A stretch of 64,000 nt of DNA, taken from Scilla litardierei. Lineage: Eukaryota > Streptophyta > Magnoliopsida > Asparagales > Asparagaceae. Positions within the stretch are counted from its first letter, which is position 1; each line of letters begins with the position of its first letter. Position numbers and translations under genes: made by a program. A model generated the notes under the pieces. The model worked only from the letters and a program-made list of their open reading frames with translations, ran no database searches and was not told the DNA's origin. Positions 13,301-22,799 of this stretch are shown here, one piece after another. The stretch is from the NCBI GenBank assembly GCA_030789695.1, contig CM061132.1, positions 165,441,442 through 165,505,441 on the forward strand. The letters run 5' to 3'.

Positions 13301-14465
13301 TGGGGGCTTACAAACTCAACTTTATAAAACTCTAATTTGGTATCCAAACGAGACTCAATGTCAAAAACTGAGGGTTGGTCTTCAATTACATGGTTTGCGA
13401 AACAAAACCATGTAGCTACATGAGGCCTTAAATATGATATAAAGTATCACATCTACTTGACTATTATTATGCCTAAGTTGGCAATTAAGTTTGCCAACCC
13501 AGGATGTCATTCAAGTTTAAATGAGTTTGGGATTTGTTCATTCATTTTGAATTTCCAACACTTTAATTAGATTTTCTAACCCCTGGCTTTGAGAAAAGAA
13601 TTTGTTTCCAGAAACTCCAAGATGGTTCCAAACAGATCCTTTGGGCTCGATTTGGGGATGAATTTTAGTTTCAAAAAGATGGTTTGGTAGTGTTAGCGGC
13701 TCAAAACAATCTTTCAAAAATTGTCCTATTTGGATGACAAAATAGAGTTTCGTAAACTCATGTTACCATGAACCTTATGAAATTGAAGTTTACGAAAATC
13801 CAATCTAATTGGAGTTTCCAAACTGAGATTGAGTTCAAACATCAGTTTTATTTAACTTAACTGGAACCTCAGTTTCACAAACTATATTGACAGTCTAAGC
13901 CTTGGAGTTTTAAGAGGCTTGGCTTACTCCAAAATTATTGTCAAACAAGATCAAGTTTTCATATTCGGAATTTCACTTTGAAACCTTTTGAAACCCCAGT
14001 CTGGAAAACTAAAGCACGTTGTCAAACAAAGCCTTAGCACGATAAGCTGGTAAGTAAAAACTATCTTGAGTCAATTAGAGAAGTCCCTGATACTCTGAGC
14101 ATTTTTACAGGAAGGACTTCATCTAAGATTAGCAAACCTAATGGCATTAAACATGTAATACAAACATAACCATTTTAGAATAAGGACATATCGCCCACAA
14201 ACCTTCTTACAATGACTTCATCTTCGTCTAGCATGTTAAGCAGATTGAACAGTGCTAAACATAACGCTCAAACAACTCCATGAAAGTGCGAATCGTAGAC
14301 TTCAAAAGTCCAATTGAACTCTAGATAATCCAACACCAACGGAAAACATATGCCCCAATTTTTAAAAAGGAGTATAAAACCCTAAAAAATATTAAAGGCG
14401 TCGTCTTTAAACTTAAATTTAACATTTAAGCTTAATAGGAACAACATCGAAACCCTAACTCGTAC
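7384..14465 (-). other. Putative 7 kb intron of the DUF724 gene
   Basis: This lies between a GT donor (CAG|GTACGAG) at 14465 and an AG acceptor (TTTTCAG) at 7384; both flanking exons end or begin in phase 0. I see no second Agenet pair inside. It is AT-rich and holds repeats: a 178 bp tandem duplication at 12277-12607, a repeated 'CATTCTTG..GGTTCATCTTCA' segment near 12870 and 13060, and CCCAACCC/GGGTT-rich transposon-like pieces near 9640-9730 and 10200-10340. Short plus-strand coding-like bits (ATGGCTGAAAAGG at about 10391 and an interrupted frame at 10930-11070) may be relic exons of another gene, but I do not recognise them. An alternative is two separate genes with intergenic DNA between. 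Confidence 0.5.
12277..12607 (+). repeat. Tandem duplication, 178 bp period
   Basis: The copy beginning GACCAATCCTATC at 12277 recurs at 12455. Shared blocks are ACTTTATCTTGTGATTCATA, CATCCC..TAGTTCGTC, GATCTTTGCTC and GTCATATCCATGA. The copies are diverged but plainly homologous. It is non-coding. Confidence 0.85.
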
Positions 14466-14915
14466 CTGCACCAGAACTTCTGGCGAAATCCACTGCCCGT
14501 CGATCCAATCCATGTGAACCCTAATCTCATCCAATCCATACTCCAGCTCCTCCTTGCTACCTTCGTCGCCATCAGTGAACCGAACGGCGTACCTCTTCCC
14601 GCCGTCTAGAACCTTCGAGATATCTCCAGCCCACCACCCGTCGTTGTGGAAAGCGTCGACTTTTTCCCCGATCTCGAAGGTCGACCTGCAAATAGGGGGC
14701 GGGCGAGGGCGAACGTAGCCGGCAGAGACGCTCTCTCGGAGGTTCTTCGCCGGATCGGCCTCGCTTAAAAGGGTCTCGTACTCGATCGTGTACCTCCTCT
14801 GCTTCGTCGTGGAGCGGACGATGCGGGCCTCGTAGAGAGAGCCCCTGAATCCTTCGTCCTGGCAGACAACTTCGACCTCGTCGCCCACCGCGAAGCTCTC
14901 CGGAGATCTGCTCAT
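14466..14915 (-). CDS. Agenet-pair first exon of a DUF724 protein
   Basis: The exon encodes 150 residues from ATG (14913-14915; begins MSRSPESFAVGDEVEVVC) to a CAG|GT donor. It holds two Agenet units: residues about 8-70, ending YVRPRPPP, and about 80-145, with EKVDAFHNDGWWAGDISKV and HMDWIDGQW. I chose the second in-frame ATG because family proteins start a few residues before 'F..GDEVEV'; an upstream ATG at 14972 would add 19 residues. The exon is far more GC-rich than its surroundings, as expected for a plant first exon. It joins in phase 0 to the exon at 7383. Agenet pairs bind methylated histone tails or similar ligands in other proteins, which is inferred here. Confidence 0.85.
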
Positions 14916-15300
14916 TAGGGTTAGGGTTTTAGGAGTATGTTGGTTTTTTTCGTTCATTTTGGGCGGGAACATGGAGGTGGATCGGGATAGAGACGACGAT
15001 CTGGCTGCTGCGGGTGAAAAAACCTGGTGGTTATGGCAGTTACGTAATTTTTTGACGTAATGTGTCCCGTCACCGAATTGAGTTTTAAACTGTCCCAGTG
15101 CTTGAGCCGCCTTGATGTGCGTTCGGTTGTGAAATTTTGTCGATTAGAAGGTGACGAAATAGTTAGGCCGACCGGCAGTGAACTATATTGTCACATGACT
15201 CGCATTTAGGGGGGACTCAGAGGGTTGCTCCTTCGCTCACGAGCGGAAGCATGGAAGGCGATGAGTCGTAAGCGGAGAGGAGACGCGCGGGGCTTGAGGT
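14916..15300. promoter_or_regulatory. Likely divergent promoter region
   Basis: Between the DUF724 start codon and a plus-strand exon-like segment (15240-15300, ending GAG|GTAAGATT) lies a moderately GC-rich stretch with no open frame. It should contain the DUF724 promoter and perhaps one for a plus-strand transcript. No clear TATA box was found for DUF724. Confidence 0.35.
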
Positions 15301-16663
15301 AAGATTTATTCCCTCCTTTTTGTTACATCAAATTATTATTTATCATTCATTCAATTCATCGATCTTAACTGCGTCTCCAATTGGATTTTAAAATTCATCC
15401 GTTAATGTTGAATGACATAAAAAGATGAAGTTTATTATAAAAAGGGGTTTCGGGTTTCCGGCGCGGGCTCGCCGGCGGCGAGGCTACCGGCTACCGCCAA
15501 TCGCCTTCTCCCGTCCCATGGCCGCAGATAGCCATGGGATGGTGCTGCACGGCGCCGGAATCAGGCGCCGGCAGCAGCAGCATGGCGGAGACAAACGGGG
15601 GCATGAGGGGGCAGTTCCCCTAAGGTTTTTTATTTTATTTTTTAAAAGCCCAACTATGCCCCCCACAACCAAGCCAATTGACAGCCCATTAAACAACACC
15701 AAAGCCCACAGCTGCATCTCCCTCATTAAAACCCACAGCCTATAGCTGCAGAACGCAAATGTTAAAGAACCCACAAAATTCTCAAACGAAAGGAGCGATT
15801 ATGGGGTTTTTGGCTTTCCCCGACGGCCGGCGCCGCTTCGCGTTTACCCTCCGCTCGTTATCCGCCCTTCTAGCCACCGCAAATCTCCATTGGTAAGTGG
15901 TAACGTCTAATTCTTAATGTTATTTTCTGTGAATTGTGACTCCGATCTGCAATTAACCACCAATATTTCTGCACCAATTTCAGTATGTAAGGGTTTCTGA
16001 ATCTCTGATACAATCAAACGATAGTCCTGGCAGTCGGCCAGAACTTGCAAGTGGGGAAAAGCTGGCCGGTCCCACAGTTTCAGTCCAACCCTAGACATTA
16101 TCCAATAAGATAGCAGAGATATCAAGTATAAAACATGATACTAGAATTTGCTTGCAACTTTGTATACCATATCAAATCAATGTACAGAAAGAACCTTGTT
16201 ATTTCTCTTAGAAATAAAGTGTTTCTTAATTCCTAAGAATTGCTCTTTTTGAGGGGGAAGGAAGAATATTACACTATTTATGTTGAGAATTACTTTACTG
16301 GTTTATTTTCCACTTTCCATTAAAAAATAGCATGTCCAACAGTAGATTCATGGTGGGTGCCATGGTGGAGAGTTCTCTCTTTTGTGCCCACACGGTTTGA
16401 TCTTGTTTTTAGACGGTGAAAATTTTACTTCATATTCATTTTTTCATAAAAAACCTGTAAACTTGCACAAAGGTAATGATTTTCAATTCGGGTTTACCTA
16501 GCTAAAGTTGTGATTGATTCAAAACGAATAAATAAATAGTGAAAAAAAGACTGTTAATTTTCCTTTTATTTATCTGCAACAATTTTAGTATGTCAGTTTT
16601 GAGTTTAATCTACAATTTTTCATGTTTAATTTTGAAACATGCATGATTATAAACTGAATTAAC
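15301..16663 (+). other. Region 5' of hAT transposase; one possible small exon
   Basis: Mostly non-coding. A possible first exon is 15800-15895: ATG, 32 codons with an Arg-rich, hydrophobic mix (starts MGFLAFPDGRRR), then a strong GTAAGTGG donor. GC is locally high at 15440-15600. It could be the 5' end of the hAT transposase transcript or an unrelated gene fragment; neither can be shown. Confidence 0.3.
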
Positions 16664-16861
16664 ATGTTACTAGAAAAGTATTTCAAACGTAAATCTCTTG
16701 GGGTTGGAGAGGCAGCTAATGATCTGAGTCATGTTGATCAACCAAGTTCAAAGAAAAGTCATATCGAAATCAACCCCGACGAACTCATTGCTGACCCTGT
16801 TCTAAGAAGACCAATACACGAATATGATGCAAATGTTAGAGATGAAATTCAAAAATAATAT
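16664..16861 (+). pseudogene. hAT-type transposase, N-terminal piece (5' of insertion)
   Basis: It begins MLLEKYFKRKS and continues to INPDELIADP, LRRPIHEYDANVRDEIQK, the usual N-terminus of plant TTF-zinc-finger / DUF4371 hAT-family proteins (related to zinc-finger MYM-type 1). The frame then stops at TAA exactly at the border of a Ty3/gypsy element. The protein continues at 22800 on the far side. The TAA lies in the 5' target-site copy; with the 3' copy's base (C) this codon would be TCA, so the stop arose after insertion. Confidence 0.85.
16857..16861 (+). repeat. Target-site duplication (5' copy) of the Ty3/gypsy element
   Basis: AATAT here versus CATAT at 22800-22804, one mismatch. The coding context shows that CATAT is the ancestral form. 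Confidence 0.75.
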
Positions 16862-17297
16862 TTATGCGGACGAGCCGCATGCCCAGGCGACGGCTGACCA
16901 GCGCCTAAGGGATGGCCCCACGCACGATTCGATCGTGCAGGACAAGCCACCTGTTGGGTTGGTGACTTATTTCAGGAGGAAGAGACGTGCGGTCGTGACT
17001 TAGCCTCCGGAGGGGCGTTTTGGTCTTTCAACGCAGATCTAGATTTTCTCCTTTGTTTTATATTATAGGTCTAGCCGTCTTTGTCTTTGATGATTAAGAT
17101 TGTAAAGAATAATTCGGCGTCATCGTTGACGGTGTTTAGGCTTTAATCCGTTCATCTAAAGCTATGAGAGATGGTCTCCTCTTCAAAGAGACTCGTTATC
17201 TTGTGTTCTTTGTTATTTGCAATCAACAATTCTCACCTTTTCAAAAAATTTCTCCAAATTGTCATTGATTTGATCTTTGTGCGAATAAATCGCATCA
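16862..17297 (+). repeat. 5' LTR of the Ty3/gypsy element
   Basis: It matches 22357-22799 over its whole length and ends in ATCGCATCA. The start reads TTATGCGG against TGATGCGG in the 3' copy, so the canonical TG has decayed. Shared blocks include CACGCACGATTCGATCGTGC and GGGCGTTTTGGTCTTTCAAC. Confidence 0.93.
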
Positions 17298-17300
17298 AAT

Positions 17301-17318
17301 TGGTATCAGAGTGGTGAG
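17301..17318 (+). other. Primer-binding site (tRNA-iMet type)
   Basis: TGGTATCAGAGTGGT follows the 5' LTR by three bases and fits the initiator tRNA-Met complement used by most plant LTR retrotransposons. Confidence 0.9.
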
Positions 17319-17323
17319 ATCTA

Positions 17324-18900
17324 ATGGTAACGAGAATGAGATCGAAGGCAGATTCCGTGGACGAGAAGATTCAAGGACCGCGCGAGGAGATCGATAAAGA
17401 ATTGGGGTCTATGAATGAAAGATTCGCTATTGGGTTCAAGGACGTTGCTCACACGCAAGAGGATATGCAGAATGACTTACGAGCAATGATGGCGGAGATT
17501 GGTCAAATCGGCCAATTTTTTCATACCCTAATGGCGAAAAAGAGGAGGGGAAGAAGACTCAAGAATAGGCATCGGAAGAGATCTTTGACGATTCCAACCC
17601 AGAAATTCTACTACAAAGGGCCCATGAAGCGAAGATGACTGCGATGTTTTCGGGATTTTCAGTAAACGTCACAACATCGTTGGGATCGGCATTGAAGGGG
17701 CTCGGTGTGATCGAAGAGGGGCCGGCCTCCCTCCATGAGGGTTGGCCGGGGGCGCCGAACACCCTAGAGGGTTCGCCGGCCCCCAGCAAGGCGGTGGGCC
17801 GCGCGACATGGGCTAGGGCCTTGTGCGGCCCTGCAGCAGTTGCATGAGGGCCGCGCAGGGCCCGCCCTGCAGAACAGGGACCATGGGCCCCCCCTGTTTG
17901 GCCCTTGGGGACCCCGCCGCGGCGGTTTGTGGTTGGGGAGGGCTTCCCCAGCGGCGACCAGTGACGGTGGACCCTCGGGAGGCTTTTACGGGCTTTTCGG
18001 GGTGTGGACGCGGTCCGGGGCACTTTGAAGGGCGAATTGGGCGGCCACCGGCACGTGGAGTTTTTGGAGGACCAAATCAGTTTGGACCAGATGACTGACC
18101 TATGTGGCCCGAAGAGGAGTGTGCGCGGGAGGAAATTGACCCACCTTTTGGGTCGCGGCGACGGAAGAGTTGGATGTGGGTATGTACCACATGATAGGAG
18201 GGCTGAATGAGTGGTGTATGGAGACGCCAATGCTGATCGGAGATTGAAGAAGCTAAAGATGCCGGTGTTTGAGGGTACCGATTCGGATGGGTGGATCTAC
18301 AGAGCGGAGTGGTACTTCTAGGTGATGGGATTTACAGAGGAGGATGTCTTGAATGCTATTGGCATTTACTTTGAGGGAGAGGCTTTGGCGTGGTACCAGT
18401 GGAGAATATTCCCGTATTCGTTTTACTCGTGGACAGAGTTGACGTCGTACTTGCTGGATCGATTTCAGGAGCCGTCGTGCAGAGATTTTTACGAGCAGTG
18501 ACTTTATTAAGAAGTTTGAGTTGCTTTCAGGCTGAGTACATGGCGTCACTGAGGAGATACTCATGGGGAATTTCATGGGGGGCTGAAGCCTTCTATACAG
18601 GCTGAGTTGAGGATGCAGAGTCACATGGGATTGGAAGACCTGATTCGCCTTGCGCAGAAGGCGGATGAGAAGCATACGGAGGAGAGGCGGACACGTGGAG
18701 CGTGGGGGGCCCAAAACCCCCTGACCAGCAGCAACAACAGCACAGAGGGCTCCTACGGGAGCACCGGACACCAGAGGAGAGGCTCATCCAACGACATCGA
18801 GGAGGCGACTGACATATGCAGAGGTGATAGAGAAGCGAGCGAAAGGACTATGTTTTCGTTGTGATGAGCGGTTTACTCCCGATCAACGATGTGCAAGTCG
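17324..18900 (+). pseudogene. Retrotransposon gag, degenerate
   Basis: The frame starts MVTRMRSKADSVDEKI and carries a coiled-coil-like stretch to about 17560. It then passes a G-rich, low-complexity part. Capsid-type motifs resume at 18250 (KMPVFEGTDSDGWIYRAEWYF, then a stop; GEALAWYQW). A zinc-knuckle remnant near 18853-18900 reads CFRCDERFTPDQRC, where the usual His is replaced by Gln. Several in-frame stops and frame changes make it non-functional. Confidence 0.8.
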
Positions 18901-18999
18901 CCTGCTACAGATCACTATAGTGCCAGATGAGGATGGGTAGGTTGGTGATGAGGAGTACGATGCAGAGGAGGCCGCAGAAGAGGATAAGTCACATCTGAA

Positions 19000-19633
19000 T
19001 GTAGCAGATGTGTCCCTGAACTCCGTGGTAGGGTTCACCCCGAACCATACTATGAAGCTGTCAGGACGGTTGGACGACACGATAGTGACGATGCTCATAG
19101 ACAGTGGGGCCACACACAACTTCATTTCTCGATAGTTAGTGGATCGTTATGGGCTGCAGCTGAGCACCTTGGAGAAGTTAACGGTGCTATTAGGGACGGG
19201 GAGGATGGAGGAGAACAGTGGGATGTGCAAGGGGCTGTGCTTGACCTTGCAGGGTGTGCAGATCATGGAGGATTTCTTGCCTCTGGAGTTGGGCAATGTC
19301 GATGTGATTTTGGGCATACAGTGGTTGAAGAGTTTGGACGAGGTCAATGTGAATTGGAAGCAACTCAGAATGGAGTTTCAGGAGGGGGACCGCACTGTGG
19401 TTCTGACAGGGGACCCTAGCCTCTGTTTCTCCATAGTGGCTTTCAAAGCCATATCACGTGCCCTGGCGAGGTCAGGAGAGGGATTCTTGGTGGAGTGTCG
19501 GGGAATGATGACAGAGGGTGAGGAGCCACAGGAGGAAACCCCAGCAGAGGTGGAGCAGTTATTAGAGCAGTATCAGGAGGTCTTCCAGACTCTGCATGGT
19601 TTACCACCGGCATGGGGAATGAGCACGCGATAG
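19000..19633 (+). pseudogene. Retrotransposon aspartic protease region
   Basis: The active-site motif LIDSGATHNF lies near 19095-19125, followed by ISR and an in-frame TAG. The frame resumes at 19139 (VDRYGLQLSTLEKL) and includes GNVDVILGIQWLKSL, typical of the gypsy protease-RT linker. The stop after ISR breaks the polyprotein. Confidence 0.85.
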
Positions 19634-20140
19634 TGTTGCGTGTGGGGGCGGTACCAGTGAGTGTACGACCATATTGGTATCCGCATGTACAGAAGGATGA
19701 GATCGAGCGGATGGTGCGAGAGATGATGCAGGCAGGGATGATCCAGCCCAGTGTTAGCCCGTTTTCTAGCCCGGTGTTACTAGTTAAGAAGGACGGGAGC
19801 TGGCGTTTCTGTGTAGACTACCGAGCACTAAATAAGGAAACTGTTTCCGACAAATTTCTTATTCCAGTGATCGATGAGTTGCTGGATGAGCTTCATGGGG
19901 CATTAGTGTTCTCGAAGATTGAGAGATCGGGATACCATCAGATATTGATGAAGCCGGAGGATGGGCTGAAGACGGTGTTTCGCACACACGAGGGGGCATT
20001 ACAAGTTTCTGGTCATGCCTTTCGGCTTGACCAATGCGCCCTCGACCTTTCAGGCCTTGATGAACAAGGTGTTCTAGCCATTTTTAAGGAGATTCATCCT
20101 GTGTCTTCGACGATATACTCATCTACAGCAGGACTATGGA
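19612..20140 (+). pseudogene. Retrotransposon reverse transcriptase, frameshifted
   Basis: Recognisable motifs are MIQPSVSPFSSPVLLVKKDG, WRFCVDYRALN and GYHQI. At the motif-A position the catalytic Asp is Glu (KIERSGYHQI) and one residue appears missing. After FRTHEG the frame shifts at a run of five G. The remaining motifs, including an FDD-type catalytic block near 20107-20125, are in another frame. It is not functional. Confidence 0.88.
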
Positions 20141-20960
20141 GGAGCACTTGGGGCACTTGGAGTTGGCTTTTCAGGAGTTGTTGGCGCATCAGCTTTATGC
20201 GAATAAGAAGAAGTGTAGATTTGGGCAGAGACAGATTGAGTATCTGGGGCATGTCGTTTTTGAGACAGGAGTGGCGGTGGATAGAGCGAAGATAGAGGCG
20301 ATGCTGGATTGGGCACTATCGACGACGTTGATGACATTATGTGGATTTCTGGGGTTGACGGGGTACTACAGAAAGTTCGTAAAGGGGTATAGCACCATAG
20401 CATGGCCTCTTACCGAGCAACTGAAGGACAGTTTCAAGGGCGAGGAGGTGACTAAGACCTTTGAGGCCTTGAAGGTGGCAATGTCGACTGCACCGGTCCT
20501 GGCTCTACCTGATTTCAGTGTATCATTTGTAGTAGAGACTGATGCATCGGATTATGGCTTGAGAGCGGCCTTGATGCAGGAGGGACGATCGATTGCTTAC
20601 TTCAGTCAGGTGTTGTCGCCTAGAACACGACTGAAATCAGTAGATGAGAGAGAGCTGATGGCAATTGTCCTGACTATCCAGAAATGACGACTATATTTGT
20701 TGGATAGAGACTTCATGGTTAGGACGGACCAGCGAAGTCTGAAATACTTGCTAGAGTAGTGGTTGGCGACGGAGGAGCATCAACGATGGTTGTCCAAGTT
20801 GGTAGGGTACCGTATTGACAGCGAGTACAGACTGGGTTTGGAGAATAAGGCGGTGGATGCGCTGTCTCGCAGAGGAGAGGGTGCTAGCTTGAGGGCTCTT
20901 TCCTTGCCTAGTGGATGGATTGGGAACCGATGCTACAGGATGCAGAGTCAGATCTAGAGC
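20140..20960 (+). pseudogene. Retrotransposon RNase H region
   Basis: The connection domain (CRFGQRQIEYLGHVV, GLTGYYRKFVKGY) is followed by RNase H motifs VVETDASDYGL, IAYFSQVLSPRTR, ERELMAIVL, and, after in-frame TGA and TAG codons, ENKAVDALSRR. Overall order is normal; stops at about 20685 and 20757 break the frame. Confidence 0.88.
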
Positions 20961-22326
20961 TGCGACAGATTCGGGAGTCGCTGCAGGGAGGAGGGGAAGG
21001 ACCGAATGGATATTCTTTGGATGGACGACAGCTGTTGTACCCGGAGAGGTTGGTGTTGCCGAGGACGTCAGTCTTCATACCAACACTGTTTAAGGAGTTC
21101 CATGGCACAGTGGTGGGGGGCCATTCGGGCGTGCAACAGACGTATATGAGGATGGCCAGGGAGGTGTATTGGCCGGGGATACGGAAGGTGGTAGCTCGTT
21201 TGGTAGCTACTTGTGACGTTTGCTAACATCACAAATATATGGCCATGACGCCGAAGGGGTTGTTGCAGATGTTAGCCTTGCCGGAGAGGGTTTGGGAGGA
21301 GGTCATGATGGACTTCATCGATGGGTTGCCGCAATCAGAGGGGTACACAGTGATTTTCATAGTGGTGGATCGGCTTAGTAAGTATGCTCACTTCATTCCC
21401 TTGAAGCATCCTTACACGGCCGTATCGGTGGCAGCCGCTTTATTCGGGAGGTGGTTAGACTACATGGGATACCTGGAGCTATAGTGTCTGACAGGGACCA
21501 AGTATTCATGAGCGGGTTTTGAAGGGAGTTGTTTCGAGTGCATGGGACTGTACTCAAAAGGAGCACCGCCTACCACCCACAGACGGATGGACGGTCAGAC
21601 GGAGGTGATGAACCGTAAATAGAGACATATTTAAAATGTTTTGCTTCGGAGACTCCGCGTCAGTGGTATAGGTGGTTGACTTGGGCGGTGTACTGGTATA
21701 ATACCTCATACCACTCCTCCTCTGGTACGACCCCTTTCCGGATCTTATATGGTCGTGACCCGTCGCAGTTGATTCGTTATGGACACAATGGGACTTCGGT
21801 GTCACAGGTGGATGGTTATATGGGGGAGAGAGATGGTATACTGGAGGAGTTGCGGAGGCATTTGACGAGGGCACATCATGTAATGAAGGCTAAGGCCAAC
21901 GTGCACCGTCGAGATGTACAGTTTCAGAAGGGCGACATGGTATACTTGAAGCTGCGACCCTACTATCAAAGATCATTAGCGCAGAGGAGGAATGCGAAGC
22001 TAGCGGCACGATATTATGGTCCATATGAGATTGTGGCTAGGATTGGTCAGGTGGCATACAAACTACGGTTACCCCCTTCGTCGTCGATACACCCGGTCCT
22101 GTGTCCCAGCTACGGAGGGCGATTAATGATCAGATGGTGTCTTCAGCTTTACCCCACGCTTACTGATGATATGGAGGTGCTGTTGGAACCGCTAGATGTG
22201 AGAGCCATACGCCATAGTCCGGGACGGAGGAGTGATGTATTGATATATTGGGCAGGCTTACCTGACGGTGATGCTACATGGGAGGCGTTCGACGTGATGC
22301 AAGCAGTTCTCAGATTTCCACCTTGA
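20960..22326 (+). pseudogene. Retrotransposon integrase and chromodomain
   Basis: An HHCC-type zinc-binding part (FHGTVVGGHSGVQQTYMRM, YWPGIRK, CDVC, then a stop) leads into the core DDE domain (MMDFIDGLPQSEGYTVIFIV; DRLSKYAHFIPL). A frame break follows near 21484-21640, then the C-terminal part (WYNTSYHSSSGTTPF, LYGRDP). The tail 22190-22326 is a chromodomain (VLIYWAGLPDGDATWEAFD). Chromodomains steer insertion toward heterochromatin in this group. Confidence 0.88.
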
Positions 22327-22356
22327 GGACAAGATGACTCTTCTACGAGCGGGAAT

Positions 22357-22799
22357 TGATGCGGACGAGCCGCATGCGCAGGCGGCAGCCCAGGCGGCGG
22401 CTGACCAGCGCCTAGGGGATGTCCCCACGCACGATTCGATCGTGCGGGACGAGCCAATGGTTGGGCTTATTTTAGGAGGAAGAGACGTGGGGTCGCGACT
22501 TAGCCTCCGGAAGGGCGTTTTGGTCTTTCAACGCAGATCTGGATTTTCTCCTTTGTTTTATATTTTAGGTCTAGCCGTCTTTGTCTTTGATGCTTAAGAT
22601 TGTGAAGAACAATTAGGCGTCATCGTTGACAGTGTTTAGGCTTTAGTCCGTTCATCTAAAGCTAGGAGAAAGGGTCCCCTCTTCGAAGAGACTCGTTATC
22701 TTGTGTTCTTAGTTATTTGCAATCAACAATTCTCCACCTTTTCATATTTTTTTCCACAAATTGTTGCTGATTTGATCTTTGTGCGAATAAATCGCATCA
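22357..22799 (+). repeat. 3' LTR of the Ty3/gypsy element
   Basis: It begins TGATGCGGACGAGCC and ends ATCGCATCA, and is paired with 16862-17297. A weak purine tract (GAGCGGGAAT) precedes it. An internal GGCGGCAGCCCAGGCGGCGG expansion is absent from the 5' LTR. Confidence 0.93.

Larger units (their letters stand above)
16862..22799 (+). mobile_element. Ty3/gypsy chromodomain retrotransposon (Reina-like), degenerate
   Basis: It is 5938 bp with two LTRs (436 and 443 bp), a PBS complementary to initiator tRNA-Met, and internal order gag, protease, reverse transcriptase, RNase H, integrase, chromodomain. This order plus a C-terminal chromodomain defines chromoviruses; short LTRs and the overall size suit the Reina lineage (inference). 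The reading frame is broken by many stops and small indels, so it is inactive. It is nested in a hAT transposase gene. Base composition is clearly more G-rich than the AT-rich neighbourhood, especially 17690-18060. Confidence 0.92.

Noticed and set aside
13240..14030. Possible MITE with TTTGG-type ends
   Set aside because: Suggestive GTTTGG/CCAAAC words, but no paired termini or target duplication could be fixed.
15425..15745. 106-codon Arg-rich frame and its minus-strand shadow
   Set aside because: High local GC keeps frames open; no recognisable domain.
17559..18230. 223-codon minus-strand frame in the gypsy gag region
   Set aside because: Shadow of G-rich gag sequence; Pro/Arg-rich with no domain.
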